Source: Acephala macrosclerotiorum (Eukaryota; Ascomycota; Leotiomycetes; Helotiales; Mollisiaceae). From it: a stretch of DNA of 64,000 nucleotides. A program made the translations under genes and the position numbers. Location of the stretch: contig MU119219.1 in the NCBI GenBank assembly GCA_014904845.1, positions 124,001 through 188,000 on the forward strand, in the 5' to 3' direction. The notes beneath the pieces were generated by a model. The model was not told the origin of the DNA and searched no databases. It worked only from the letters and a program-made list of their open reading frames with translations. Every line of letters starts with the position of its first letter. The first letter of the stretch is position 1. Below are positions 47,282 to 57,209 of this stretch, piece by piece.

Positions 47282-47728
47282 ATGTCTGGCCTCCTCAAGC
47301 CTCTAGCGAACCCGGCGCTAGGTGAGCATCGAAGTGAAGAAGATTTAGGAGAGGGTCGAGTTCAGGAACTTCAGGAGAAGAAAGCTTCACAAAAAGCCGA
47401 AAATAAGACAAAGATGGACGGAGAGCGCAAGAAGATAAGAGTGCGACTAAGGCGGTTCTTCTGCTGTCAGTGCAAGAAACTTGCAAACTCTTCAGATATC
47501 GGGGTTACGTGCCACGATTATAAACATCTACGTGGCGATTGCTGCTCCCAAGGACAAAAGGATTACGATTCTGCATCTGAAAACCCATATGACAACCAGG
47601 TGATTCCTTTCCCATTTACGGCTAAAGCAGTTTCCAACTTTTCTTTCTTTTTAAGGGGTACGATAGGCAAGGTCGACCTTTGGGAATCAAATCAAGGTAC
47701 AACACGATCGGATTCGATCAGTAGGTAA
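47282..47728 (+). CDS. Small Cys/His-motif protein, unrecognised
   Basis: Frame of 148 aa from the ATG at 47282 (MSGLLKPLANPALGEHRSEE); an open stretch before it has no ATG. A charged, probably coiled segment (residues 20-60, rich in Glu/Lys) leads to a cysteine cluster FFCCQCKKLANSSDIG then VTCHDYKHLRGDCC. It resembles the CCxC ... CxxCxHxRC clusters of many small fungal hypotheticals, with some of the later cysteines lost. It may bind zinc. The second half is Ser/Phe-rich without motifs. No function can be given. It may be a decayed gene. Confidence 0.4.
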   Translation: MSGLLKPLANPALGEHRSEEDLGEGRVQELQEKKASQKAENKTKMDGERKKIRVRLRRFFCCQCKKLANSSDIGVTCHDYKHLRGDCCSQGQKDYDSASENPYDNQVIPFPFTAKAVSNFSFFLRGTIGKVDLWESNQGTTRSDSISR

Positions 47729-48406
47729 GTCAATATCTCTAGCTAGGCAATTCCTACTAATAGAATCATTAGCTATACATGCGAGTCCCTTTTCGGGGCC
47801 AGCGAGCGCTGTTAAAATGTTGGTCTGGGATGCCCTATATCACGTGAATCGACGTGGAACACTTCCAAGTTGGCGTTTTAGGTGTCTATGATTAAAAGGT
47901 GTCCTCTAGATCTCTGGTAGAATCAAGGACTTTTTGCATTCTTTTGCCCCCTAAAAGTGATCATTTTGACAAGCGCGACCTCACTAGTATGAAGCTGGCG
48001 ACTGTCCAAAGGCAAATAGTGGTCGAGAAAGCTGAATGAATGCATTTTGTGTGGATACGGGGGTTCAACCAATTGAACTGTAAATGATATCAATTCTAAA
48101 GTAGCAAGCTCTACAATATATCTCGAGACCTCGGTCCTCCCAAGCCAAACTTAGAATCCCTTTGAAGCACCTTCCCAACCGCCTCTACTACCCAGTGATG
48201 TCGTATTCAGACTTAGAACTTAGTTTGTGAATTGCGATTATAAGAAATGTGAGGTTCAAGCAGTCCAGAAGAATGCTGATTACAATTATGGCCAGGTGCT
48301 GTTGTCGAGATATTGCACGTGATATACGATCAGCCAAACACTTTCATCATTTTACCCGGTTATCGTTAGTGACATTCCCGAGAAACCAAAAGTTCGAGCA
48401 CTTGCA
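47729..48406. other. Intergenic
   Basis: No gene seen; short frames only. The right end is the promoter of the membrane-protein gene at 48407. Confidence 0.45.
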
Positions 48407-48990
48407 ATGCTCGCGCCCACCTTTGTTTTCATAACAGGCCTTGAACTTATTGTTCTGGGCTTTCTATATCTAGCGGGTATCAGAGCACCCGTACGCTTGT
48501 CATCGATACCGAGGAAGGGGGCTATGCACCCTGGAATATATCTGATTATTGAGGATGTGATTGCGGTTGATGGCGGAGGTGGAACGGAATACCGAGAACA
48601 GTTGAATCGAAGACATGAGGCTAGTGCCCACTTCAGACGATTTCTTATTTTCCTCTCGCTCTTCTGGTCAGTGCCTGCGATGATAACTGGAGTCGCTACT
48701 GCGATATTCGTTCTCAGAGCTGAAAGAAGTGTTGGATATGTGGTAAGCCTGCATCTCGTCTGATGGACACAACGCGATCTCTATCAACTAACATGAAGAA
48801 GCTGGGTTGGGTCCTTCCATTTATATGGGCAGCAATCTGGGCAGCGATTTCAATCAGATTTGTGAAACAACAATTGGTCGTTGAGAGAGAGGCTTGGTGT
48901 GCTGAAAGGGCCACGAAATATACGCTTGAGTTGAATCTTCCAGACTGTTTTCGTGCTTGGTCACGATCTTCTGTCGATCATACCAAGTAG
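48407..48990 (+). CDS. Uncharacterised fungal membrane protein
   Basis: Two exons (48407-48742 and 48799 or 48802-48990) give about 174 aa. Two AG acceptors three bases apart (48798, 48801) are possible and differ by one Lys. Layout: a first membrane segment (FVFITGLELIVLGFLYLAGI), a loop with APVRLSSIPRKGAMHPGIYL and IIEDVIAVDGGGG, then EASAHFRRFLIFLSLFW and two more membrane segments (SVPAMITGVATAIFVL; LGWVLPFIWAAIWAAI). This order, with PVR.SS.P, IIEDV.AVDG, and R.EAS..FR, is that of a widespread uncharacterised family in filamentous ascomycetes. All blocks are present, so it looks intact. No role is known. Confidence 0.72.
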
Positions 48991-49124
48991 AGCTCACTAC
49001 TCTGAGGACAATTTCATTCTGCCAATTCAACTCATTCAAAACCCCTAAAATCAAACGTGGACTTTCCAGAAAAACAGCAACTGCGGCAGTCGCATTGCGA
49101 TTGCAGGTCCAAATAAGATCGTTC

Positions 49125-49951
49125 TTATGGAGAGCCAGCACCAACGTAACCACTGTCAACCCAATCCTTATATCCTTGCAAAACTGTCGAAATATCTGTA
49201 GGATTGCTGAGTGATTTTGACCATGACACCCTGGCGCCGGTGTTGCCGCCATCAGTGTTTGCATATTCGCCAAGCAGAGGATGATTGGTGTTTTGTGTAG
49301 TGGTGTATGCTATATTAAGTGTTACCGCGTTGAAGACTTTTGACAGGTAGAGAGTAGAAATTTCGACAGATCAAGGACGTTTGGAGGAGAGATAAAGCGA
49401 TGATACAAGGAAGGCAAAGAAAGTCAGAGGGTCACCTAGCCACCCAGCACCAGAAATAACACCACCAAGATTACTATTCTGAAAGACCACCCTCGCGTAA
49501 TCGCCCCATGCCCGTCCCAAGAAAACAGTTCCCTTCGTCCCAGCTTCTGCATTCTTTCCCAGCACGATTTTCCTAGTTCATGAGTCAGCTCAACCATGCC
49601 CATCTAATGTCACTCTTGAGTCTCGCAGATATACGCCTTATCAAAAACAAAATACCCATCATCAGTCAATGTCTGTCGTCCCTGTGCTGTAAGCGTCCCC
49701 TTCAAACCCGTCGCGCCAAGCTTGACCCCCTGAAACCATGCATTGCACGTTCGTCCGTACACAATGTCAACAGCTCCTTGGATATACGACCTTGCAACAA
49801 ATAGACTGCCCGTGTGAGCATAAAATGTTCCCTGGGTTCCATGAGCACCGATAGCATAGAAGCCAGAACTGTATTTGCCTAAACATGGAGTAGCATTGAA
49901 ATCTGATGACCCGGCCGGGGCATCTTGACCCTGTTCACCGGATCGTTCCAT
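49125..49951 (-). pseudogene. Truncated pectinesterase (CE8)
   Basis: Three exons (49614-49951, 49436-49572, 49125-49309; introns 41 and 126 nt) join in frame to 219 codons of a CE8 pectinesterase beta-helix. Seen: GFYAIGAHGTQGTFYAHTG, YIQGAVDIVYGRTCNAWFQG, GYFVFDKAYI, VFLGRAWGDYARVVFQNSNL and LLGEYANTDGGNTGARVSW. Family members are about 320 aa or more, so the signal peptide and first third are missing; I see nothing of them upstream to 50130. The first catalytic Asp (QDT in the family) is Gly here (TQGT), while the second (GAVD) and the Arg/Trp of GRAWG remain. It would not be secreted or fully catalytic, so I call it a remnant although the frame is open. Confidence 0.72.
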
Positions 49952-50129
49952 CGATGGAACCCTCGATGCATGTTATCTCGGATCTCGAAGAAACTAGGTT
50001 AAAACAGAGACGGGTATTAATAGACTTTGGAAAGCAATATGTATTTGATCAAACAAACCTCTTTTTCGGAAACCTGCTTCTAGCGTCGATATTAATTGTG
50101 GCTCTGTAAGCGACACTGAGGTTGGGTAT

Positions 50130-50650
50130 TTAGACGAGAGTGAACATCTCCAATTTGACCCCTCTTTCTATCAAAGCATCGGGTGACAAACGCGGATCAG
50201 AATTGACGACTTCTCCCGTCTCATGGTTCTTCCACTTCTGAATTCGATGAGGATCGTCATTCTCTAGACGTTCCCAGTCGTCGGAGCCCGAGTACAAGTG
50301 TGGATCCTCTGTCATATCTACCACTTCTTCGGACATTGTGTGCTCGGAACATGCTTCATGTCCTCCACGCCAATTCATTCTGCGTTTTGCCACCCAAGGC
50401 TTCGGCACTGGCCCGAGTAGAGCTTCGCCATGCATCAGTCCATGGATGTAACAGTGTCCAATTATTGAGAACGTAGTCCCAGGTAGATTCGGACGTAGGA
50501 TTGTAGGCAAGTTGGTTCCCAAGAGGACGCAAACAATGTCGCCTGATAATTCGTCAGCCTCGCACATAAAAATGTATTTTGACCCTCCCCATTTGTGCAA
50601 CATTCACGTACCTTTCCTGACGCTCTCGAGAGCCATCCCGATATACTGTC
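50130..50650 (-). pseudogene. HET-domain protein, C-terminal fragment
   Basis: A minus-strand exon (50130-50542) begins after a 69-nt intron with GDIVCVLLGTNLPTILRP and continues FSIIGHCYIHGLMHGEALLG. This is the C-terminal signature of fungal heterokaryon-incompatibility (HET) proteins (GD.VC...G...P..LR....... G.CYVHG.M.GEA). A short upstream exon (ALESVRK, 50612-50633) is preceded by a stop. The N-terminal HET domain (about 150 residues or more) is absent from the next 500 bp. The tail after WVAKRRMNWRG is acidic. HET proteins trigger cell death on non-self fusion; this piece alone cannot. Confidence 0.72.
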
Positions 50651-51153
50651 GTTACAATCCTTCGTTCTGCTTTCTCAAGTCAGGATCCACAAGGACAGAC
50701 GTCATGTGCATGGATGAAGAAGGGGTAGAAGTAAGTACCTAGGTAGATTCGAAGGATCGGAAAGTGAAAGACCTGCGCTAGGCTGGATGTGTCATGCCTG
50801 CAAGCGCGAGGCAAGCCACATTGAGGCTGTGAACTTCCGAACAACTCTAGGCGCCGACATCTATCACTGCAACATCGAACAGAGCTACAATTATAACCAG
50901 CTCCCAGAAGACTTGCCTCTTCTGCATTAATGCCTACTGCACCATTTTCACCCGCTCAGAAATCTGATGGAATTGCTATACATTCGGTCGACGCACGCAT
51001 GATTGTGCCCTACGCAGTTCATCCAACGAATCTTAGCGCCAGGGCGCACAAATGTATGTTCTCCTTCAACCCTGCGAGTCCAGCTGAGCTCACAACTGTT
51101 AGTCTCTCAATAAGTCCTCCAATTCCACACAGCATAGGCAGTCAAGCCTCGCG
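50651..51153. other. Intergenic
   Basis: No gene seen; promoter side of the gene at 51154. Confidence 0.45.
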
Positions 51154-51963
51154 ATGCCGTTTCACCCACCAACATCGTTCATGAGTCTGCCGATTGAGCT
51201 CCGACAGGGAATCTACAAATACCTCATTCCAGACGATCACGTACCTGCCTATTGGGTCGCTCCGAGGATCCCACCGTGGCCTGGACAATACGGGTCTCAC
51301 ATACGGATTCTTCGACACGACAAGCAGCCTTGCTGTACAGAAATCCTCCGCATTAATCGGCAGATCCACGACGAAGTGATCGGTCTATTCTACGGTACCG
51401 CAAGCTTCGGAGTGCATATAAATGGTCCTCATTGTTTCTTTCTCGGCGCGAAGTATTGCACAGAAGACCTGGACCTCGCGATGCCAAACACATTGCCGCC
51501 AACATTTCGTCTCGTTCGCTCTTTGAGCATCTCTATATTCTTGTCATGGTCCTGGGAATCATCCACAGGCTCGACACTTCCTCCCTTGCCGTTCCCAGCC
51601 CCTGGGACGAACTTGATTTCGGATTGCCTGAAGAAAGGTTCATACAACCTAAGCCAGGTGTTGTTTGACGAGCTCAGGCCCGAGTTGCCTCACATGCCTT
51701 TGGTGGCCCACGCTACTATTAGAGATCACGGCTGGCTATATAAGGTGGCACAACTGAAATACCTGGGTCCTCTACACATATTGCGCGGGGTTGATCTCAA
51801 GTTTGATGGCATCGGCCCCATGCATGTCGACTATGCTCGGATCATAGCTCGAAATCCAGAACTTTCGTCTCAAAAAGAGGTTCGACACGTCTTGGAGAAG
51901 ATATTGATTTTACGAAAGCGTGCGTTAAGGCAATTAGCCGAGCAAGTGTTGCAGGACGCTTGA
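51154..51963 (+). CDS. F-box-like hypothetical protein
   Basis: Single-exon protein of 269 aa from the ATG at 51154. The N-terminus has an F-box-like core SFMSLPIELRQGIYKYLIP (residues 8-26), then ILRINRQIHDEVIGLFYG (about residues 68-85), the usual pair of blocks of a large set of uncharacterised fungal proteins. A central Pro/Ser-rich loop and a helical, charged end (VLEKILILRKRALRQLAEQV) follow. Its core is distantly like the 2EXR proteins of this window, but it lacks ESRxETLRHY, GLEWFHxL and the ELPDP leader. It is on the opposite strand. F-box proteins bind SKP1 in ubiquitin ligases, but that role is not shown for this type. Confidence 0.7.
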   Translation: MPFHPPTSFMSLPIELRQGIYKYLIPDDHVPAYWVAPRIPPWPGQYGSHIRILRHDKQPCCTEILRINRQIHDEVIGLFYGTASFGVHINGPHCFFLGAKYCTEDLDLAMPNTLPPTFRLVRSLSISIFLSWSWESSTGSTLPPLPFPAPGTNLISDCLKKGSYNLSQVLFDELRPELPHMPLVAHATIRDHGWLYKVAQLKYLGPLHILRGVDLKFDGIGPMHVDYARIIARNPELSSQKEVRHVLEKILILRKRALRQLAEQVLQDA

Positions 51964-52163
51964 GCAAGACTTTTCGAACTCAATGGAATTGCGTCAACAA
52001 CAGATACAAGCATTGCACTCTACATAAAATCCATTCCAAACGCTTGTGAATTCCAATAAGACAACATCTTCCAAAATCAACCAAAGAAAATGGCACAAAC
52101 TTCCTATCCACGGCCTTGCAAAACTACTTGAAGCTGAGACAGGGCAGATTTCGTCTTGCAAAT

Positions 52164-53183
52164 CTAACAAGAACCCAACGGCCCCAGTTCCATTACCATC
52201 GCACCATGAGCTGCATCACCCGGAATCTGAGCCCATGTAAAGATCCTGATCACAACCCTGCAATTCATTGCCGTCGGATGGTCTGTTACCATAAACACAC
52301 CTGGACGTCCGTTCCTGGTTCCAAGGAGACTCTTAAAGACGTCGAGGTCATCAGCAGTAAAGGTACCCATGGCATCGCCAGTGATGCCCTTCGATGCGTG
52401 CGCAGCTTCGATGACCGCCATCGTCCCCTTCTGAGTGATAGCGTGCCTTATGATGAAGCGTGTCTCCGCGATGGCATCACCGGCTTGTTGCTGCAAGAGT
52501 CGAAAGACCAGCTCGGAATTGGGAATCTTATCACCATTGGAGGCATCCGCAGCAATGTCGTTGGTGACGGTATCGGACTTGGTCACAATGATGGCTCTCT
52601 GAGACGCCGAACCATAGGTGACAATTGTTGCATGATCTTCAATATCACCGCCTGCTGGCAAGTCCTGACCCTTGGCGGTGAGCATGCGATATGTCCAATC
52701 ACCGGCTCTCAAATCGATACCGATCTCGGGAGGCGACGTCAGCGGCTCTATGTACAGTAAAGCAGGCGTATCTTCAGAGACCTGGGAATCGGCCTCAGCA
52801 GGATCGGGGTCAAGAGGTGACCGAGTCGCACTTGTCAGCCGGTATCGATCGGTGTAAGCGGGGTAGTATGAATCGTCCCCTGGTGTGATTTCGTATTTGC
52901 ATGAATCTCACTACTCCCATTGAGTACACCAGTTGTCGTAACCCTCGATACAACTGCCGTACCGCGCCTTATTGCGCGGCCTTGCATGAGCAATACCTTG
53001 CTCAGGGAAAGCATCTGGCGGCGTTGTATGATGAGTAGCATGCTCATCAGGAGCGCTAAACGTTGACTCCCAGGATTTGTGTTGTCGTCCTTTTGGCCCT
53101 TTGAGACCGTACAGAATCGTCAATCGACTACTGTTGAGGTGCAGTATTGTGTGTATTTGAGTACAACGTCTTGTGGCAGACAA
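52164..53183 (-). pseudogene. Unrecognised gene stopped by adjacent TAG and TGA
   Basis: One minus-strand frame runs from 53183 to 52164 and is broken only by two consecutive stop codons (TAG then TGA, about 52908-52913). Before them: FSAPDEHATHHTTPPDAFPE then YGSCIEGYDNWCTQWE. After them: DSCKYEITPGDDSYYPAYTD, SPPEIGIDLRAGDWTYRML, FRLLQQQAGDAIAETRFIIR, FKSLLGTRNGRPGVFMVTDH. The two stops could both come from TGG (Trp) by G-to-A changes. There is no ATG at the start of the frame; ATA codons near it could be mutated starts. I do not know the family. Composition and continuity argue for a former protein of about 330 aa. Confidence 0.55.
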
Positions 53184-54189
53184 GAGTTGAATAAGTGCTT
53201 AACAGATTAGTATGTGCTTACATACGTTGAAGTTGAAATTTCGCGAGGTTAGGTAAGTCGTTGGGTGCGGCTCTTGCGAACAAGGATCCAGAATCAGCCC
53301 CGAAAGAACCCCTGCCTTAATCTTTCCAATTTTAGCTGGTGACAGTCGTAGCCGAGGAGCCCAAACGGGCCGCCCCAGTCCACCGTGGGCTGACCTCCTT
53401 GGCTCACTTGCTCACCCTGGCTCAGGTCTGGCTTACCCACAGCTCAAGCTATAGTAGCAATAGCTTAGGCTCAAAGACGGAAATGGAAAATGCTCATGTC
53501 GAGATTCCGATATCGAACTACCTGTTTCTGAAGGCGAGTCAGAACAGGAAGCGGCAGGCCGCGACCAAAAAGGATAAGTTTCCGCATCATCATCCACACC
53601 GATAAAGAAAACCAAACGGACGACCTGAGAAATATGTAGGAAATCGACCGAAGTTCCAAGTTCTCTCAAGTACAGGTCACGCGAAGCAGGCATTTGAGTC
53701 GATCTGAATCATCTATTCGTTGGTTTGCATCCTAAGGTGGCAATGGGCTCCGCCAGGGGATGTTCCAAAGCATTCTTTCTCAAGCCTTTGCCAATCACGA
53801 TGTAAAGAAATGAATGCAATGTCGAAAGTCAGTATGTGAAGACTCAAGGCTATTGCTATGTCCCCTCCCCAATCTTGCTAACGATCGATGAATGATCTGT
53901 ATCTGAAAATCCAGTGAGAGGATCATCTGTCAAACCGATGCCGACTTCCCTCCTAAGCAGCCATTCAGACGCGATGCTGTGTGAAGTTTTACACGAGGTG
54001 TACAGCCAAAAAATTGCCAATGTTTTCGTGTCTTTGGCGGCTTCAATACCTCAAAGCATTGATATTTGGATTTCTCTGCCGCAAACTTTGGAATTGGATT
54101 TGAGGAATCCGAGCATTCGATACTCTTCCTTGATAGCTAGTGTACTAGTCCCTAACGTACCGCTCATATCTGGAATATCTTCCCAAATC
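53184..54189. other. Intergenic
   Basis: No gene that I can support; an 88-codon frame at 53339-53605 does not begin with ATG and has no motif. Confidence 0.4.
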
Positions 54190-54840
54190 GGAAGGGTGGT
54201 AGCCACAACAGCCATGCATTCCAAATACTAGTTTCCCTAGATTATCGAACCATTTAAGACCGCCCTTGCCGTTATACTTCCCGCTCCAAAACTTAGAGAA
54301 GTTAGTAATGGCGAGACAGACCATTTTAATCTCAAGTAAACGAATGGATTTCGACCCGCCGGGAAGCTTCTTGTCAAGGCGATCCCTTCAAGGATTCATC
54401 TAAGTCACACACTGATAGTCGTAATCAAGATGTAATGTCTCTCGTACCAAGTCGCAGCAGAATGGTTGCTCACAAGCATCTTCTCCAACTCAAACTCCTG
54501 GTGCATCTCTTCGGTAGAGCAAAGTATATCGGCTGAGTGTTTCAGCTCTACTTTCCAGGCCTATGCTTAAATTGATAGGGAAAAGAGGCTGAATCGAGTG
54601 TATATAATCCAACCTGAGATCCTTCTTTGAAGCGGTAGAGTACCCTGTGTCTAGGTTTACATTTCGAGGTGTAGGAAAGGGCATCACGCTAGATCTGGAG
54701 GCAGACCTCGATTGGAAACCCGGGGAAGACTTCGGATTTATCTAGGTCTAGATCTTTATGGAGTTGAAAGAACAGTTCCTCGCCAATGCCTTGAAGCTCG
54801 GGGAGCATCGCTAGATTTTCGATCTCTGTCGATTCATTGG
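54190..54840 (-). pseudogene. 2EXR-domain protein, copy 8 (decayed)
   Basis: The minus strand from about 54840 reads MTNESTEIENLAMLPELQG, a weak form of the family leader (GIGEELFFQLHK), then KSEVFPGFPIEVCLQI and a stop. Further blocks are in other frames: PFPTPRNVNLDTGYS, GLESRAETLSRYTLLYRR (54490-54687) and GGLKWFDNLGKLVF near 54260. Many stops. It is about 10 kb from the other copies, on the same strand. Confidence 0.75.
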
Positions 54841-55464
54841 TCATCGTAGGAGGTACACAGATCGAATTCTAGATGTGCAGTTGGCCGTTTGTAAACGCAA
54901 TGTCGGTAGTGGGTTCTGTTGTGGTTTGCGGTGTAGGCGTTCGCACGATTGTAGGTGATTCGAAAAGGATGCGAGCCTCCATAGAGTTCGGGCAGGACTG
55001 GGAATTGAGAGCTTTGAGTGAATGGGCATGTAGGCGGTGACCTTGAATTTGTGAAGGGAGCACATAAAGTGGGAATGGAAAGGGATTCAGAGATACAGGT
55101 ATCAAGCACGCGGGTGTCGAGTCTTGGCGCTAGTTGAAGAGGGGAAGAGCATTCGAAATGGCAGGCACGACCACGAGAAAACAAATGATGTCATGTAGGT
55201 GGCTTCTCCCAACCGGGACTAACGTGACAACGCTCGTGAGACCTGCCCACTCAGAACCTATTAATTGTACCGCCAATCTGTACCGTGAACCAGAGGACGG
55301 TTGTAATAAACTTACAGAAGAATACCATCCTATATCCCCAGGTATACCTCCAAGCGCCGAAATCAATTACCTCCAAGTCATTGAGCCATTCATCAAGTCG
55401 TTCCGTGATCCTAACCCATTCTCGAACCTCAATACTACAACTTTCATCGGCCAAAGGTGGCATA
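54841..55464. other. Intergenic
   Basis: Former promoter of the copy 8 relic and 3' side of the membrane-protein gene; no gene seen. Confidence 0.45.
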
Positions 55465-57209
55465 TCAAAGTCTCTCACGATCGAAAAGATCATCTGTGCT
55501 CCTCCTCGTGTCATCCCTTACTGCATCTGCGATATCCTCTCCATCATCACTTCTCTCACTCCTCAGCCCACTCTCAACCTCCACTACTTGTCCGACATTA
55601 ACATGCAATCTCTCCACCTTCCCCTCACTTCTACCCCCCCTATTAAACTTCTTCTTCAATTTACTTCCCGAATCCACCCTATACAAATCTTCATCAACAT
55701 CAACATCCTTATTTATTTCCCGAGCAGAAATATGCGTCGTAACCCCCGCGTCTCCCTTCATATTCCCGTACATCCCAAACGTCTCAAGTTTACCGACAAG
55801 AGAATTCGGATTCAACAGATCCGGCCTCAAATCTGAAATCCGCTGGTCCGCCCCAATATGCTGCAAAGACATAGAAGGATTACTCGGGTTCTGCCCATTG
55901 GGATCCTTGCTCGTTACCCAGTGTAAAACCAAGACTGAAAATAAGATATCGGCGTTACAGCACATGAGACAGATCCATGCAGCTTCGCCCTTGAGGACCA
56001 TGAGCACAGTGAGATTTACGACGGAGGAGGTGAGGGTTGCGAGACTGCCGATGAAGGAGCGGATGGCGACGGTGCGGAGCATGGAGTTGGGGCTGTTTTT
56101 GTAGGAGTAGAGGGTTCGGAGGGGGAGGACGAAGAGGAGAGTTAGGTAGATGTTTACTATTGCGTCGAATATTATGAGGGGCATCCTGCTGGTATGTCAG
56201 CGGGATGTCTTCCCGCAGCGGGGTAGGCGGGGAGAGATGCGGGGAGAGATGCGGAGTGTGCAAAGTCTGGAGACTTTCGAGGTAGAAAGTAGGCAGAAGT
56301 TGGAAGAATGGAGGAATTGCTTACATCGCGCGGGCTTTCATTCCAATCATGCATGTGCCATCAGGTTTGAAGTATGCGATTCGATAGACGAAGTTGAGTA
56401 CAACGACGATGCAGTAGGGTACTGAATGAGTGTTAGCAGAGGTTGGGATAGGGAAAGATGGTGGAGGGAGGCGTACAGAGCATGCCGAAACAATTAAAAC
56501 AGTAGAGCTTGGACTTCAGGCGAGGTGTTTGAATATGACGGATGATGTACTAGATCGAGTTTAGCAGTTTTCCTTTGGGGAGTGATAGAGGAGAAATGAC
56601 TTACCACTTTTTCAACAAGGAAATAGTATATCAATACTTTCGTGCTCATGTAGCAGACCAGACATAGCCAAATGGCTGATGAGCATATCGCCTGGCTGGA
56701 GTTGAGACCAAAGCCATGCTCCAAAATTGCAGTTGTGAATATGAAGACTACCGAGTCTGAGTAGATTGCCAGAATGACTGTGGCGGTCGTCAGTGCGATA
56801 TTCCCAGTATGATGCAGAGAACATACGCCATCTCGTCAGGGTTATTTTGTGCCAGTCCTTCACCGGTTGTACTCTTCTTGCTGAATTGCATCGTCAGAAC
56901 CTCAAACCTTCAAAATGGGGCTTGTCCAAACCTACTCAAACAAACTGCCAGTACAGCAAATGTAAACATGGACAAAATCATGGAGATAACGAGCCCCGCT
57001 CTTGGGACCTCAGCAGGGGCGTGCTGTAGGTCATCTTGTCGAGGCAGATTCACCACAGCCATCACTATCGTACGATTTCTAACAAAATGATCCCAGCGGG
57101 CGTTTGGCGGCTTGGTGTTTGTCCAGTAGTATATATTTGTACCAACTTGCGTCATGACTCGAGCATCCTGCAGCACAGACTTGACTTGTGCCGCGACAAA
57201 CGATCGCAT
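55465..57209 (-). CDS. Seven-TM-type fungal membrane protein
   Basis: Six exons (56936-57209, 56827-56880, 56605-56777, 56477-56549, 56325-56421, 55465-56185) give 463 aa; introns of 55, 49, 55, 55 and 139 nt all keep frame. A short N-terminal outer part (with NRTIV, a likely glycosylation site) is followed by membrane segments: LVISMILSMFTFAVLAVCL, SVVFIFTTAIL, ICSSAIWLCLVCYMSTKVLI, CFGMLLPYCIVVVLNFV, MPLIIFDAIVNIYLTLLFVL, VVNLTVLMVL and ADILFSVLVLHWV. The loops KDWHKITLTRW, RHIQTPRLKSKLY and PDGTCMIGMKARAM are those of a fungal family of receptor-like proteins, mostly uncharacterised. The tail of about 150 residues is charged and ends RRSTDDLFDRERL. Ligand and coupling are unknown. It looks fully intact. 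The last intron contains a 12-bp tandem repeat (atgcggggagag). Confidence 0.85.

Noticed and set aside
45343..48990. A defined Starship element in this window
   Set aside because: Only a decayed recombinase piece is seen; no element borders, target duplication or cargo set can be shown.
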